Shown: positions 1 through 10,144 of the stretch, piece after piece
How positions within the stretch are numbered: position 1 is the stretch's first letter
Layout: every line of letters starts with the position of its first letter
From: Tunturibacter empetritectus
GTDB lineage: Bacteria > Acidobacteriota > Terriglobia > Terriglobales > Acidobacteriaceae
Length of the DNA: 64,000 bases
NCBI RefSeq assembly: GCF_040358985.1
Contig: NZ_CP132932.1
Location: 1,550,001 to 1,614,000 of the forward strand
Direction of reading: 5' to 3'
Made by a program: the position numbers and the translations under genes
Notes under the pieces: model-generated
Seen by the model: the letters and a program-made list of their open reading frames with translations, nothing else
The model's database searches: none
What the model was told of the DNA's origin: nothing

Positions 1-799
1 CCACTCGCGCCTGCACTGAAACATCAGCCGTATCCGTCTTAGGCAAAGGAAGATCCGTCGTCACCAGCGGATCTTTAATCATCACCGGCCCACTCGCCGA
101 GAGAAAAACTTTCTGCCAGATTCCCGTATCCCGATCCCTTATCGCCGGAATCCAGTCCCATCCAATCGTCGAAAGAAACGTCGGCCCATCGATCGCGGTG
201 ATGCCGCCATTCTTGCCCACGCCATCCCGAATCGTATGTTCATGCGGCACGCCCGGATGAGGCTGCGGCGACACCAGCACCGCCAGAACCGCCCTCTTAC
301 CCGGCTTCACCACGGTCGAGATATCGAAGATCCCCCGCTTGAACGCGCCCTTCATCGTGCCAACCTGCGTCCCATTCACCCACACCTGTGCTGAAAAATT
401 GATTCCTTCCAGGTTCAGCCACACATGCCTCCCCGCGTACGTCTTCGGCACCTCAAAAACCGTGCGATACCAGTACTGCGTGCGCGCAAGACTATCGGGA
501 ATCTTGTCGGGACGGCTATTCTCCCCATACAAAGGCTCCGGGTAGGCGCCTGCATTCACCAGGCTCGTCAGCACCGTCCCAGGCACCGTCGCGGAGTACC
601 ACCCCTGCGGTTTAAACTTCGCCGAAGCGATCGCATCCCCGGCCTGCGTCACCTTCGCCGCATCCTGCAGCTGCCAGCCAGCCGACAGAGTCACACTCTC
701 AGGAACTGATGAGCTAGCTGCCAAAGCCACCGAACCCAACCCCACAGAACCTGCAACAAACGACAGCACCAACGCCGATCCCCAGACTCTCATTCGCAT
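1..799 (-). CDS. Secreted glycoside hydrolase family 2 protein, N-terminal part (runs off the window)
   Basis: The reading frame is open from an ATG at 799 to the window edge, about 266 codons, with no stop. The N-terminus (MRMRVWGSALVLSF, then VALAASSS) is a signal peptide. After it come a jelly-roll sugar-binding region with WYSATVPG, YWYRTVFEVP and the GH2-type block NLEGINFSAQVWVNG. The segment GVGKNGG...STIGWDWIPAIRDRDTGIW resembles exo-beta-glucosaminidase / beta-mannosidase-like members of GH2. The catalytic TIM barrel would lie beyond the window, so the substrate cannot be assigned. An AAAGG about 10 nt upstream supports the start. It is co-oriented with the efflux operon upstream but separated by 110 nt, so it is probably an independent unit. 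Confidence 0.82.
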   Translation of the reverse strand, partial: MRMRVWGSALVLSFVAGSVGLGSVALAASSSVPESVTLSAGWQLQDAAKVTQAGDAIASAKFKPQGWYSATVPGTVLTSLVNAGAYPEPLYGENSRPDKIPDSLARTQYWYRTVFEVPKTYAGRHVWLNLEGINFSAQVWVNGTQVGTMKGAFKRGIFDISTVVKPGKRAVLAVLVSPQPHPGVPHEHTIRDGVGKNGGITAIDGPTFLSTIGWDWIPAIRDRDTGIWQKVFLSASGPVMIKDPLVTTDLPLPKTDTADVSVQARV

Positions 800-909
800 T
801 CAACCCGCACCTTTGATCGTGACGATCGGAATTTTCGAACGCGAAGACCGCCCCGCGCCTGACATAGAAAACCCTACACGATCATCAAGCAAAGGTCACA
901 CCTGCGGCC

Positions 910-2436
910 TCACTGTTGAGTCGTCGACTCTGGCTTCGTCAGCTTCTTCGAGACCTGCGCCGGGGTAGGCAACTGCGATCGATCCCACCCTCCGCCCAGC
1001 GCCTCAATCAACTGCACCGAGGCCGTCATCTCCTGCACTCGTAGAGACGCGACCGACTGCCTATCCGTCAGTAGCGTCGTCTGCGCTGTCACCACGTTCA
1101 CGTAAGGATCGATGCCCGTCTGATACCGCGCCGTCTGGAGCGTCACAAACTCCTCCGCCGACTTCACCGCCTCTTGCTGCTGTAACTGCTGCTGCGAAAG
1201 AATACGCACGGAAGCAAGCGCATCCTCCACCTGCTGAAATCCCGTAAGAACAGCCTGCCGATAGCTCGCAACATCGGCGTTATAGACCTCCACAAACTGA
1301 TTCACCGTTGCCCTTCGCAGCCCGGCGTCGAAGACAGTCTCGCTCACCGTCGGCCCGATCGACCAGAACCGGCTCGGCCAATCAAGAAGATGCTTGAAGG
1401 TCGAGCTCTCAAATCCACCCGAAGCGCTCAACGTTAGATTCGGATAGTACGCCGCCGTCGCAATACCAATCTGGGCATTCGCCGACGCCATATTTCGCTC
1501 CGAAGCAGCAATATCAGGCCGCCTCTCCAGAAGCGCCGACGGCAACCCAATCGGTATCGGTGGGGGAGTCACACTCGAAGCCCTCACCGGAATAGAAAAG
1601 TCGGACGCATTGGCGCCCACCAGCAGCGCAATCGCATGCTCATACTGCGCGCGCGCCACCCCAAGATTGATCGCCTGCGACTGCACATTCTGCAGTGTAT
1701 TCTGCGCCTCCACCACCGAAATCCGGTCGCCAACGCCGGTCTCGTACTGCGCCTGCGTCAGCTTCAACGCCGTTTTATCCGCTTCCACCGTGTCGTTCAG
1801 AATTGCCTGCAGCGCATCCTGACCTCGTATCTCAAAGAAAAACGTGGCAAGGCTTGCCTGCTCAGTCAGCTTCTCATTTTCAAGATCGGCAGCGCTCAAC
1901 TGTGCGTTGTACTGCTGTTCATGAATCGTGCTGCGAACTCTGCCCCAGACATCCGGCTCCCACGAAACTGAAAGCGGCAGAGAGCCGACGGAGTTCGTTG
2001 AGCCCGTGTTGGCTTGCGACGAACGCCCAAGATTCGCTGAAGATTTGGAGCGGGTATACGAAGGTCCTACGGACGCAGTCGGATAAAGCTGCGAGCGTGC
2101 CTGTGCAACCAGCGTGCGCGCCTCCATAAAGTTCGCAAAGAACTGCTTGATGTTCTGGTTATCGATGTTCAACCGCTCTTCCAGCGCATTCAGCTCCGGA
2201 TCGCCATAGATCTCCCACCACTTTCCATGCAGCATCGCATCCTGAGGCTGTGCCACCTTCCAGCCATCCGTATCCTGAAATTGTGTCGGCGACTCCTTAT
2301 ACGTCGCCGGCGGCGCCTGCGCAACGGCCGGAGGCGTGTGGTACTTAGGCCCCACCATGCATCCGGCCAACAAAAGCGCCGTGGCTGTCGGGCAAATCGC
2401 GATGGTCCATCGAAGGTTCGTCATAGAGTTAGACAT
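910..2436 (-). CDS. RND efflux outer-membrane lipoprotein (NodT/OprM family)
   Basis: Outer-membrane channel of a tripartite efflux pump, 508 aa. The N-terminus carries a lipobox (LLLAGC, Cys26) followed by MVGPKYHTPP, the usual start of the mature NodT/OprM proteins. Two repeated TolC-type halves follow, with long coiled-coil helices (for example IDNQNIKQFFANFMEAR and QAVLTGFQQVEDALASV) and the segment LPSALLERRPDIAASE, typical of the second half. It is the last gene of the pump operon: its ATG lies 6 nt after the stop of the upstream permease, and its ribosome site (GGAG) overlaps that permease's end. Substrate range cannot be read from the sequence. Confidence 0.95.
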   Translation of the reverse strand: MSNSMTNLRWTIAICPTATALLLAGCMVGPKYHTPPAVAQAPPATYKESPTQFQDTDGWKVAQPQDAMLHGKWWEIYGDPELNALEERLNIDNQNIKQFFANFMEARTLVAQARSQLYPTASVGPSYTRSKSSANLGRSSQANTGSTNSVGSLPLSVSWEPDVWGRVRSTIHEQQYNAQLSAADLENEKLTEQASLATFFFEIRGQDALQAILNDTVEADKTALKLTQAQYETGVGDRISVVEAQNTLQNVQSQAINLGVARAQYEHAIALLVGANASDFSIPVRASSVTPPPIPIGLPSALLERRPDIAASERNMASANAQIGIATAAYYPNLTLSASGGFESSTFKHLLDWPSRFWSIGPTVSETVFDAGLRRATVNQFVEVYNADVASYRQAVLTGFQQVEDALASVRILSQQQLQQQEAVKSAEEFVTLQTARYQTGIDPYVNVVTAQTTLLTDRQSVASLRVQEMTASVQLIEALGGGWDRSQLPTPAQVSKKLTKPESTTQQ

Positions 2437-2442
2437 CCAAAT

Positions 2443-5400
2443 CTACTCCGCAGCGACGGCAGCTGGGCCGCCCCCGGGGTTGAAAGTATCGTGCTTACGA
2501 CCCAATGCACGCAGACGCAGGCGATCCAGCGTGAGATAGACAACGGGAGTGGTGTAGAGCGTAAGCATCTGGCTCACGATCAAACCCCCAACAATCGTTA
2601 TGCCCAGCGGTCGTCGCAACTCCGACCCCGTTCCTGTCCCAAATGCCAGCGGCAACGCCCCAAAGAGCGCAGCCATCGTCGTCATCAGAATAGGCCGAAA
2701 ACGCAGCATGCACGCCTCAAAGATCGCGTCTTCCGTATTCATGCCACCCTCGCGCTCTGCCTGCAGCGCAAAGTCGATCATCATAATCGCGTTCTTCTTC
2801 ACAATGCCGATCAGCAGCACAATCCCGATGATCGAAATAACGTTCAAATCCGTCTTGAAGAGCATCAGCGCCAGCATCGCGCCAACACTGGCCGAAGGCA
2901 GCGTCGAAAGAATCGTCAACGGATGCACCAGACTCTCGTACAAAACTCCCAGCACAATATAGACCGCAAGCAACGCCGTCAAAATCAGCAGGGGTTCGGT
3001 CCCCAGCGACTGCTGATACGCCAGCAGCGTTCCCGCAAAGAATCCATGCACCGAGGTGGGAGTCCCCAGCCGCTGCTGCATCTGCGCAATCTCAAGCGTC
3101 GCATCGCTCAATGACATCCCGGGAGCCAGATTGAACGACACCGTCACCGAAGGGAACAGCCCCGTGTGATTCAAAGAAAGCGGAGTCGTATTAGTCATAG
3201 ATGTCGCCATCGTAAAGAGCGGGACGTTCCCGCTGGCCGTCGTGCTGCTGGTGCCGGAAGGATGAAAATAGATATTCTTCAATCCCTCTGGCGTCTGCCA
3301 GTACTCCGGCGCAACCTCCAGCACGACGTAGTACTGATTCAGTTGGGTATAGATGATCGAAACCTGCTGCTGCCCGAACGCACTGTACAGCCCCTGATCG
3401 AGCGACTGCGCCGTCTGGCCCAGCTTCGCCGCCGTCACCCGGTCGTACGTAAGCAGCTGATCCAGGCCCCCATTCTGCTGATCCGAGCTCACATCTTGAA
3501 ACCCGGGCAGATGCATCATAGCTGTCAGCAGCTTGGGACCCCACGTCGAAAGATCCGTAACGTTATCCGCCTGAATCGTGTACTGATAGAGCGCGTTGCT
3601 CGATCGTCCGCCAATGCGAAGATCCTGTGAAGCCTGCAAAAACGCCGAGGCGCCCGTCACCCGGTTCAGCTTCGGCCGCAGCCGGTTGATAATATCCGGC
3701 GCCGTGATCTTGCGAAGGTTCAACGGCTTCAGCGCCACGAATATATTTCCTGTATTCGTAGCCCCGCCGCCACCCGTAAAGCCAATCACGTTTTGAACGG
3801 CCGGATCATTCTTCACGATATTTGCGACTTCCTGAAGTGCCATATTCATAGAAGCGAACGAAGCATCCTGCGGCCCCCGAACCGCCCCTGCCAGCGACCC
3901 CGTATCCTGCTGCGGAAAAAATCCCTTCGGAATCTTGATCACCAGAGCCACATTCAAAGCGATCGTCAACAGCAGTACAGTCAGAGTCAGCACAGGGTTT
4001 TCCAGCACCCAATGCAGGCTTCGCCGATAGAGCGAAAGCACCCAGTCGAAAAACCTCTCCGACGCCATGTAAATCCGGCCATGCTTCTTCGCGTGCTCGT
4101 TCCGCAGCAGATACGCGCACATCATCGGCGTCGTCGTCAGCGAGATCAGCATCGACACGAAGATCGCTGTAGAAAGGGTCACCGCAAACTCGCGAAACAG
4201 CCTCCCCACAATCCCGCCCATCAAAAGCAGGGGAATAAAAACCGCAACCAGCGAGATGCTGATCGACACCACCGTAAAACCAATCTCCTGCGCTCCCTTT
4301 AGCGCAGCGGCAAACGGAGTCATCCCGTTCTCGAGATGCCGCGTGATGTTCTCCATCACCACAATCGCATCGTCCACCACAAACCCGGTCGAGATCGTCA
4401 GTGCCATCAGCGAGAGGTTATCGATGCTGTAGCCAAACATGTACATCACCGCAAAGGTCCCAATCAACGAAACCGGAACCGCCACCGCGGGAATCAGCGT
4501 CGCTCGCCCATTCCGCAGAAAGACGAAAACCACCCCAATCACCAGCGCGATAGAGAGCAGCAGCGTTCGCTCCACATCACTCACCGACGCACGAATCGTC
4601 GTCGTGCGATCCAGCACAATCGTCGTATCGATCCCCTTCGGAATCGAGGCCTCCACCGACGGCAGCTCAGCCCGGATACGATCCACCGTATCAATAATGT
4701 TGGCCCCGGGCTGCCGAAAGATAATCAGCATCACAGCCCGCTTGCCGTTCAGATATCCCGCCGCACGCAGGTTCTGTGTCGAGTCGACCACATCTGCCAC
4801 ATCAGACAACCGCACCGCCGACCCGTTATTGTAACCAATAATGATCGGTTTATAGTCCTCCGCATGCGAGATCTGGTCATTCGCAACGATATCCGCTGAC
4901 ACGTCTCCGTTCGTGATCTGACCCTTCGCCAGGTTCGAATTCTGCAGACTCACCACCGACTGCACATTCGCCATCGTCATCCCAAAGCTCGCAAGCTTCG
5001 TCGGATTTACCTCAACCCGAACCGAGGGCAGCGCGCCTCCACCAGGATTGACCTGCCCCACTCCCTGGATCTGCGAAAGCTTTTGCTGCACCACCGTCGA
5101 CGCTTCGTCGTACAACTTGTCCGGCCCATATTTATCCGACGTCAGCCCCAGAATCATGATCGGCGCATCCGCGGGGTTCACCTTGCGATACGTCGGATTT
5201 CCCGGAAGATTCGCCGGAAGATAAGTTCTCGCCGCGTTGATCGCCGCCTCGACATCGCGCGCCGCGCCATCAATATTCCGGCTCAAATCAAATTGAATCG
5301 TGATCGACGTCGTGCCGAGGCTGCTCGCAGAGGTCATCTCCGTCACCCCTGCAATATGCCCAAACTGCCGTTCCAGCGGGGTCGCCACCGACGACGCCAT

Positions 5401-5574
5401 GATCTCGGCGCTCCCGCCCGGCAAACTCGCACCCACCGAGATCGTCGGAAAATCCACCTGCGGCAGTGGCGAAACCGGCAGCACATTGAACGCAATCGCC
5501 CCCGCAATCGCAATTGCAATCGTAAGCAGCGTCGTCGCCACAGGCCGATGGATGAATGGTGCAGAGATGTTCAT
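2443..5574 (-). CDS. RND efflux permease, second subunit (MdtC/MuxC-like)
   Basis: Inner-membrane proton-driven transporter, 1043 aa, of the AcrB/MdtC class. N-terminal FIHRPVATTLL and PLPQVDFPTISV are characteristic. The TM4 proton-relay pair is present in STGFVVDDAIVV, and the TM10 lysine in GIVKKNAIMMIDF. Its ATG overlaps the upstream permease stop (ATGA), so the two are translationally coupled. Two different permeases in one operon are typical of MdtBC/MuxBC systems that work as a heteromultimer. A short Ser/Thr/Gly loop (SGTSSTTASGN) sits at the same site where the partner permease has a long insert. Confidence 0.96.
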   Translation of the reverse strand: MNISAPFIHRPVATTLLTIAIAIAGAIAFNVLPVSPLPQVDFPTISVGASLPGGSAEIMASSVATPLERQFGHIAGVTEMTSASSLGTTSITIQFDLSRNIDGAARDVEAAINAARTYLPANLPGNPTYRKVNPADAPIMILGLTSDKYGPDKLYDEASTVVQQKLSQIQGVGQVNPGGGALPSVRVEVNPTKLASFGMTMANVQSVVSLQNSNLAKGQITNGDVSADIVANDQISHAEDYKPIIIGYNNGSAVRLSDVADVVDSTQNLRAAGYLNGKRAVMLIIFRQPGANIIDTVDRIRAELPSVEASIPKGIDTTIVLDRTTTIRASVSDVERTLLLSIALVIGVVFVFLRNGRATLIPAVAVPVSLIGTFAVMYMFGYSIDNLSLMALTISTGFVVDDAIVVMENITRHLENGMTPFAAALKGAQEIGFTVVSISISLVAVFIPLLLMGGIVGRLFREFAVTLSTAIFVSMLISLTTTPMMCAYLLRNEHAKKHGRIYMASERFFDWVLSLYRRSLHWVLENPVLTLTVLLLTIALNVALVIKIPKGFFPQQDTGSLAGAVRGPQDASFASMNMALQEVANIVKNDPAVQNVIGFTGGGGATNTGNIFVALKPLNLRKITAPDIINRLRPKLNRVTGASAFLQASQDLRIGGRSSNALYQYTIQADNVTDLSTWGPKLLTAMMHLPGFQDVSSDQQNGGLDQLLTYDRVTAAKLGQTAQSLDQGLYSAFGQQQVSIIYTQLNQYYVVLEVAPEYWQTPEGLKNIYFHPSGTSSTTASGNVPLFTMATSMTNTTPLSLNHTGLFPSVTVSFNLAPGMSLSDATLEIAQMQQRLGTPTSVHGFFAGTLLAYQQSLGTEPLLILTALLAVYIVLGVLYESLVHPLTILSTLPSASVGAMLALMLFKTDLNVISIIGIVLLIGIVKKNAIMMIDFALQAEREGGMNTEDAIFEACMLRFRPILMTTMAALFGALPLAFGTGTGSELRRPLGITIVGGLIVSQMLTLYTTPVVYLTLDRLRLRALGRKHDTFNPGGGPAAVAAE

Positions 5575-8500
5575 GGCTGCTCCGCCGGCTCTAACTCGCC
5601 TCCGCCCTGCTCCGCCTTCTTCGACTTGCTCGAGAACCGATGCGAAAGATTGTCAAAGAAGATGTAGATCACCGGAGTCGTATAAAGCGTGAGCACCTGG
5701 CTTACCAGCAGGCCGCCCACCATGGCAATTCCAAGCGGCCTGCGCAACTCCGAACCGATACCATGCCCAAACGCCAACGGGAGACCGCCCAGCAGCGCAG
5801 CCATCGTCGTCATCATGATCGGACGAAAGCGCAGCAGGCACGCCTCATAGATAGCATCGGTCGAACTAAGCCCGCGGTGGCGCTCCGCATCAAGCGCAAA
5901 GTCGACCATCATGATTCCGTTTTTCTTAACGATGCCGATTAGCAGAACCAACCCGATAATCGCCACCACGCTCAGATCCTGGTGAAAGAGGATCAGAGAA
6001 AGAAACGCGCCAACACCCGCCGAAGGCAGCGTTGAAAGAATCGTAACTGGATGAATGAAGCTTTCGTAAAGAACACCCAGAACGATGTATACCGTCACCA
6101 GCGCAGCCAGAATCAGCAGCGGCATTCCCGAGAGCGAGTTCCGAAATGAAGCCGCAGTCCCCTGAAAATCCGCCTGCAGACTTGCTGGCATGTGCATGTC
6201 CTTCTGCACTTTTGTAATCTCGGTGATCGCGCCTCCCAGCGCAGCATTCGGCGCAAGATTAAACGAGACCGTAATCGCCGGAAACTGTCCCTGGTGAGTA
6301 ATCGAGAGCGCCTCCGTCGTCGTCTCAAAGTGCGAAAACGCGCTGAACGGCACTGCATTATTGAACGTCGAACTCGTAGTACCAGCCGAAGTCGCGCCCT
6401 TGCTCGAGGTCGAATTCACAGTGCTCGAAGTGAGTGCATTGATCGGAGGAGCCAGCGTATTCGCAGAAGCCGTAAACAGTGCCGAGCCCGTCAGTGCGTT
6501 CGACCCCGCCGAGGTCGAGCCATTGCCCGAAGACGAAGTTGCCGCTGCACCCGTGGTCCCTGACGCCGAACCCGACCGGATATAGAGATGGTTCAGCTTA
6601 TTCGGATCGAGCTGAAACTGCGGCTCGGCCTCCAGAATCACGTGATACTGATTCAACTGCGTATACATCGTGTTGATCTGCCGCTGGCCAAACGCATCGT
6701 AAAGCGTGTTATCGATCGTCGTCGGCGCCACACCAAGCCGCGAGGCCGTCGCCCGGTCAATCATCAGCGACACCGCCAGCCCGCCCAACTGCTGGTCCGT
6801 CGCAACATCCTCCAGTTCTGGCAACTCCTTCAACCGAGTTACAAATCGAGCCGTCCAGTCGTTCAGCTCGTTCTGATCCGGATCCTCCAGCGAGTACTGG
6901 TACTGCGTGCGGCTCACCCGGTCATCCACCGTAATGTTCTGCACCGGCTGCATAAAGATCTGAATGTCCTGCACATCCTTCAGCTTCGACTGAAGCCGTC
7001 GAATCACATCGGAGGCATTCAAATCGCGATCTTCGAGCGGCTTCAGGTTGATCGACATCCTTCCACTGTTCGTCGTGATATTTGTTCCATCCGCGCCAAT
7101 AAACGAGGACAGGCTCTCGACAGCAGGATCCGCCAGGATCACCTTCGCCACCTCCTGCTGCTTGACCGCCATCGCCTTCGACCCAATCGTCTGGGGAGCC
7201 TGCGTGATTCCCTGGATCACGCCCGTATCCTGCACAGGAAAAAATCCCTTGGGAATAATGATGTACAGAAAGATCGTCAGCATCAACGTCGCAAGAGCAA
7301 CCAGCAGCGTAATCGTCTGGTAGCGGAGTACAACCTTCAACGTCCGTCCGTAGAACGCAATCATCCGTTCAAAGACGTGCTCCGAGGCTCGATAGAAACG
7401 TCCCTGCTGCGCTTCAGGATTGTGTTTTAAAATCCGCGAAGCCATCATCGGCGTCAGCGTCAGCGAAACCACCGCAGACACAACGATCGTCACCGCCAGC
7501 GTCACCGCGAACTCACGGAACAGACGGCCCACAACATCTCCCATGAACAACAGCGGAATCAACACCGCAATCAAAGAGACCGTCAGCGAAAGAATCGTAA
7601 ACCCGATCTGCTCCGCGCCCTTCAGCGCCGCCTCCATCGGCGTATCGCCCTCTTCCAGATACCGCGAGATATTCTCCACCATCACAATCGCGTCATCGAC
7701 GACGAACCCCGTCGAGATCGTCAGCGCCATCAACGACAGGTTATCCAGGCTGTAGCCAAGCGAGTACATCGCCGCAAAGGTTCCAATCAGTGACAGCGGC
7801 ACCGCCACACTTGGAATGATCGTTGCATACAGATTTCGCAGGAACAGGAAGATGACCAGCACTACCAGCCCGATGGTCAGCATTAGTTCAAACTCAACAT
7901 CGCTCACCGACGCCTGAATCGGGGTCGTAAGGTCAGTCAGCGTCGTCACCTCGATGCCCTTCGGCAGATTGGCCTCGAGCTGCGGCAGCAACTTCTTGAT
8001 GCTCTTGACCACGCTGATCGTGTTTCCACCCGGCTGGCGCTGCACATTCAAAATCACCGCAGGCGTCTGGTTCATCCACGCAGCCTGCGTCGTGTTCTCA
8101 ACGCCGTCAAGAATGTGCGCTACATCGGTCAACATCACTGGCGCGCCATTGCGATACGCAACCACCACACTCCTGTAGTCCTTGCTGGTCACAAGCTGAT
8201 CGTTCGCGTCGATCTGGTAGTCCTGCCGCGGCCCGTCGAAGTTTCCCTTCGCAGCATTCACGCTGCTCTGGCTGACCGCCGTACGCAGATCCTCAAGGTT
8301 GATGCCGTACGACGAGAGCGCCGTCGGATTCGCCTGAATCCGCACCGCAGGCTTCTGTCCGCCGCTGATGCTCACCAACCCAACCCCGCTCAGCTGCGAG
8401 ATCTTCGGTGCCAGCCGCGTATCCACCAGATCCTCCACCTGGGAGAGCGGCACCGTCTTCGAAGTAATCGCCAGCGTCAGCACCGGCGCATCGGCAGGAT

Positions 8501-8897
8501 TCGTCTTGCTGTAGATCGGCGGCGCAGGAAGGTTCGCAGGCAGAAAGCTCTGCGAAGCATTGATCGCCGACTGCACCTCTTCTTCCGCAATATCGATGTT
8601 CAAACTCAAATTGAACTGCAGCACCACCACCGAGGTTCCACCCGAACTGCTGGAGGTCATCTGACTCAACCCCTGCAACTCGCCGAACTGGCGCTCCAGC
8701 GGAGCCGTCACCGTCGTCGCCATCACCTGCGGACTCGCGCCCGGATAAAACGTCAGCACCTGGATCGTCGGATAGTCGACCTCAGGCAGCGCCGACACCG
8801 GCAACTGCGTGTAACTCACAATACCGACTAGCAGAATCGCAGCCATCAACAACGACGTTGCGACCGGTCGCAAAATAAACGGACGGGATGGACTCAA
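5571..8897 (-). CDS. RND efflux permease, first subunit (MdtB/MuxB-like), with low-complexity insert
   Basis: Inner-membrane RND transporter, 1108 aa, longer than the usual 1030-1050. It has ILRPVATSLLMAAIL at the N-terminus, the TM4 Asp pair (STGFVVDDAIVM) and TM10 GIVKKNGIMMVDF, so it should be proton-coupled. The extra length is a Ser/Thr/Gly/Ala-rich stretch at about residues 775-847, replacing the short loop that precedes VPFSAF in AcrB-type proteins, in the periplasmic docking/porter region. The start is a TTG whose last bases overlap the TGA of the adaptor gene (TTGA), with GGGAG about 9 nt upstream. No ATG would fit the conserved N-terminus. Confidence 0.95.
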   Translation of the reverse strand: MSPSRPFILRPVATSLLMAAILLVGIVSYTQLPVSALPEVDYPTIQVLTFYPGASPQVMATTVTAPLERQFGELQGLSQMTSSSSGGTSVVVLQFNLSLNIDIAEEEVQSAINASQSFLPANLPAPPIYSKTNPADAPVLTLAITSKTVPLSQVEDLVDTRLAPKISQLSGVGLVSISGGQKPAVRIQANPTALSSYGINLEDLRTAVSQSSVNAAKGNFDGPRQDYQIDANDQLVTSKDYRSVVVAYRNGAPVMLTDVAHILDGVENTTQAAWMNQTPAVILNVQRQPGGNTISVVKSIKKLLPQLEANLPKGIEVTTLTDLTTPIQASVSDVEFELMLTIGLVVLVIFLFLRNLYATIIPSVAVPLSLIGTFAAMYSLGYSLDNLSLMALTISTGFVVDDAIVMVENISRYLEEGDTPMEAALKGAEQIGFTILSLTVSLIAVLIPLLFMGDVVGRLFREFAVTLAVTIVVSAVVSLTLTPMMASRILKHNPEAQQGRFYRASEHVFERMIAFYGRTLKVVLRYQTITLLVALATLMLTIFLYIIIPKGFFPVQDTGVIQGITQAPQTIGSKAMAVKQQEVAKVILADPAVESLSSFIGADGTNITTNSGRMSINLKPLEDRDLNASDVIRRLQSKLKDVQDIQIFMQPVQNITVDDRVSRTQYQYSLEDPDQNELNDWTARFVTRLKELPELEDVATDQQLGGLAVSLMIDRATASRLGVAPTTIDNTLYDAFGQRQINTMYTQLNQYHVILEAEPQFQLDPNKLNHLYIRSGSASGTTGAAATSSSGNGSTSAGSNALTGSALFTASANTLAPPINALTSSTVNSTSSKGATSAGTTSSTFNNAVPFSAFSHFETTTEALSITHQGQFPAITVSFNLAPNAALGGAITEITKVQKDMHMPASLQADFQGTAASFRNSLSGMPLLILAALVTVYIVLGVLYESFIHPVTILSTLPSAGVGAFLSLILFHQDLSVVAIIGLVLLIGIVKKNGIMMVDFALDAERHRGLSSTDAIYEACLLRFRPIMMTTMAALLGGLPLAFGHGIGSELRRPLGIAMVGGLLVSQVLTLYTTPVIYIFFDNLSHRFSSKSKKAEQGGGELEPAEQP
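6356..6576 (-). other. Low-complexity Ser/Thr/Gly insert inside the first RND permease
   Basis: About 73 codons encoding mainly Ser, Thr, Gly, Ala and Asn interrupt an otherwise well conserved loop (IYIRSG ... VPFSAF). The frame is kept and the flanks are normal RND sequence, so this is an in-frame expansion, not a frameshift. The sister permease has only about 8 extra residues at this site. Confidence 0.75.
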
Positions 8898-10144
8898 GGA
8901 GCGCTACTCCCAGCCGTCGCTGCCGCAGGAATCGGCTTATTCGACACGCTGACCTTCGAATTGTCCTGCAACTTGTCAAAGCTGCTGTTGGCAACCACGT
9001 CCCCGGGATTGATCCCGGTCACCTGCGCGGTCTCGCCCTCGACCACCCCCGGCTTTACCGAGCGCATGTGCGCCGTATTATTCTGCAAAACATAAACAAA
9101 CGACGCCGTGCCGTTATGCTGAATCGCGGATGTCGGAATCAGCGTCGCTCCCTGCAGCGTATTCACCAGCAGCCGCGCATTCACAAACTCATTCGGAAAC
9201 AGCGCCGAATCCTTATTTTCAAACGTCGCCCTAGCCTTCACCGTCCCTGTCGTCGTATCGATCTGGTTATCCAGCGTCAACAACGTCCCCGTTGCAATCT
9301 GCCTCAACGCCGCGCGATCAAATGCCTCGACAGGCAGCTTCGCCTGCTGACGAAGCCGCGGCTGAATCTGCCCCAGGTTGTCCTCCGGCACCGTAAAGAT
9401 CACCGTGATCGGCTGTATCTGCGTAATCACCGCAAGCGTGGTCGTTCCCGAGGCCTGCACCACATTTCCCGGATCGACCAGCCGCAGCCCGACCCTTCCC
9501 GAGATCGGCGCCCGAATATGACAGTACCCAACCTGAATCTGGTCGAACTTCACCGTCCCTTCATCGTTCTTCACCGTGCCCGCATCCTGCAGCACAATCT
9601 TCTCCTGGTCATCCAGCGTCTGCTTCGGAATCGCATTCCTCGACCACGCATCGCGATATCGATTAAGATCCATCGTCGCCTGCGCCAGCGTAGCCTGATC
9701 GCGCTCCAGTACACCCTGCGCCTGCATCAGCGTCGCCTCAAACGGCCGCGGATCGATCTCAATCAACGGATCGCCCTTCCGCACAACCTGGCCCTCCTTG
9801 AAGCGCACCGCGACAACCGGCCCCGTTACCTGGCTTGTAATCGAAGCCGTATAAACCGGAGTCACCGTCCCAATCGCATCGATGTACACGCCGATGTTGC
9901 CCTTCTGTGCGGTTGCGGTCGTTAGCGCCACCGCCCCACCCCCGGCCCCCCGCTTCGGAGCAGCGCTCGTGCTCGAATCTTCGTGATGCCGCAACACCAG
10001 AAAGAAACCAATAGCAAAGATCAGCAGCAATACGACCCATACAATAACCCGAAGCAGCTTACTTCGAGACGAGGTCGGAGGAGGAGCCGGAAGTTGATGA
10101 TCCGGCCCAACGATGGGGTGCTGTTCATGCGATTCGGCTGGCAA
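8894..10144 (-). CDS. RND efflux periplasmic adaptor subunit (MdtA/HlyD type)
   Basis: Membrane-fusion protein, 416 aa, first gene of the efflux operon. One membrane anchor lies near residues 30-50 (VIVWVVLLLIFAIGFFLVL). Barrel-sandwich and hairpin regions follow (TSQVTGPVVAVRFKEGQVVRKGDPLIEIDPRPF, split by the coiled coil), then a beta-barrel domain (GYCHIRAPISGRVGLRLVDPGN). It joins the permeases to the outer-membrane channel. The start is TTG, supported by AAGGGAG about 6 nt upstream and the absence of an in-frame ATG. Its stop overlaps the next gene by 4 nt. No regulator gene is adjacent. Confidence 0.94.
   Translation of the reverse strand: MPAESHEQHPIVGPDHQLPAPPPTSSRSKLLRVIVWVVLLLIFAIGFFLVLRHHEDSSTSAAPKRGAGGGAVALTTATAQKGNIGVYIDAIGTVTPVYTASITSQVTGPVVAVRFKEGQVVRKGDPLIEIDPRPFEATLMQAQGVLERDQATLAQATMDLNRYRDAWSRNAIPKQTLDDQEKIVLQDAGTVKNDEGTVKFDQIQVGYCHIRAPISGRVGLRLVDPGNVVQASGTTTLAVITQIQPITVIFTVPEDNLGQIQPRLRQQAKLPVEAFDRAALRQIATGTLLTLDNQIDTTTGTVKARATFENKDSALFPNEFVNARLLVNTLQGATLIPTSAIQHNGTASFVYVLQNNTAHMRSVKPGVVEGETAQVTGINPGDVVANSSFDKLQDNSKVSVSNKPIPAAATAGSSAP

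Noticed and set aside
2227..3114. Long plus-strand open frame (about 295 codons) antisense to the RND operon
   Set aside because: Arg/His/Gln-rich shadow of the GC-rich efflux genes; the minus strand carries the clear RND homology.
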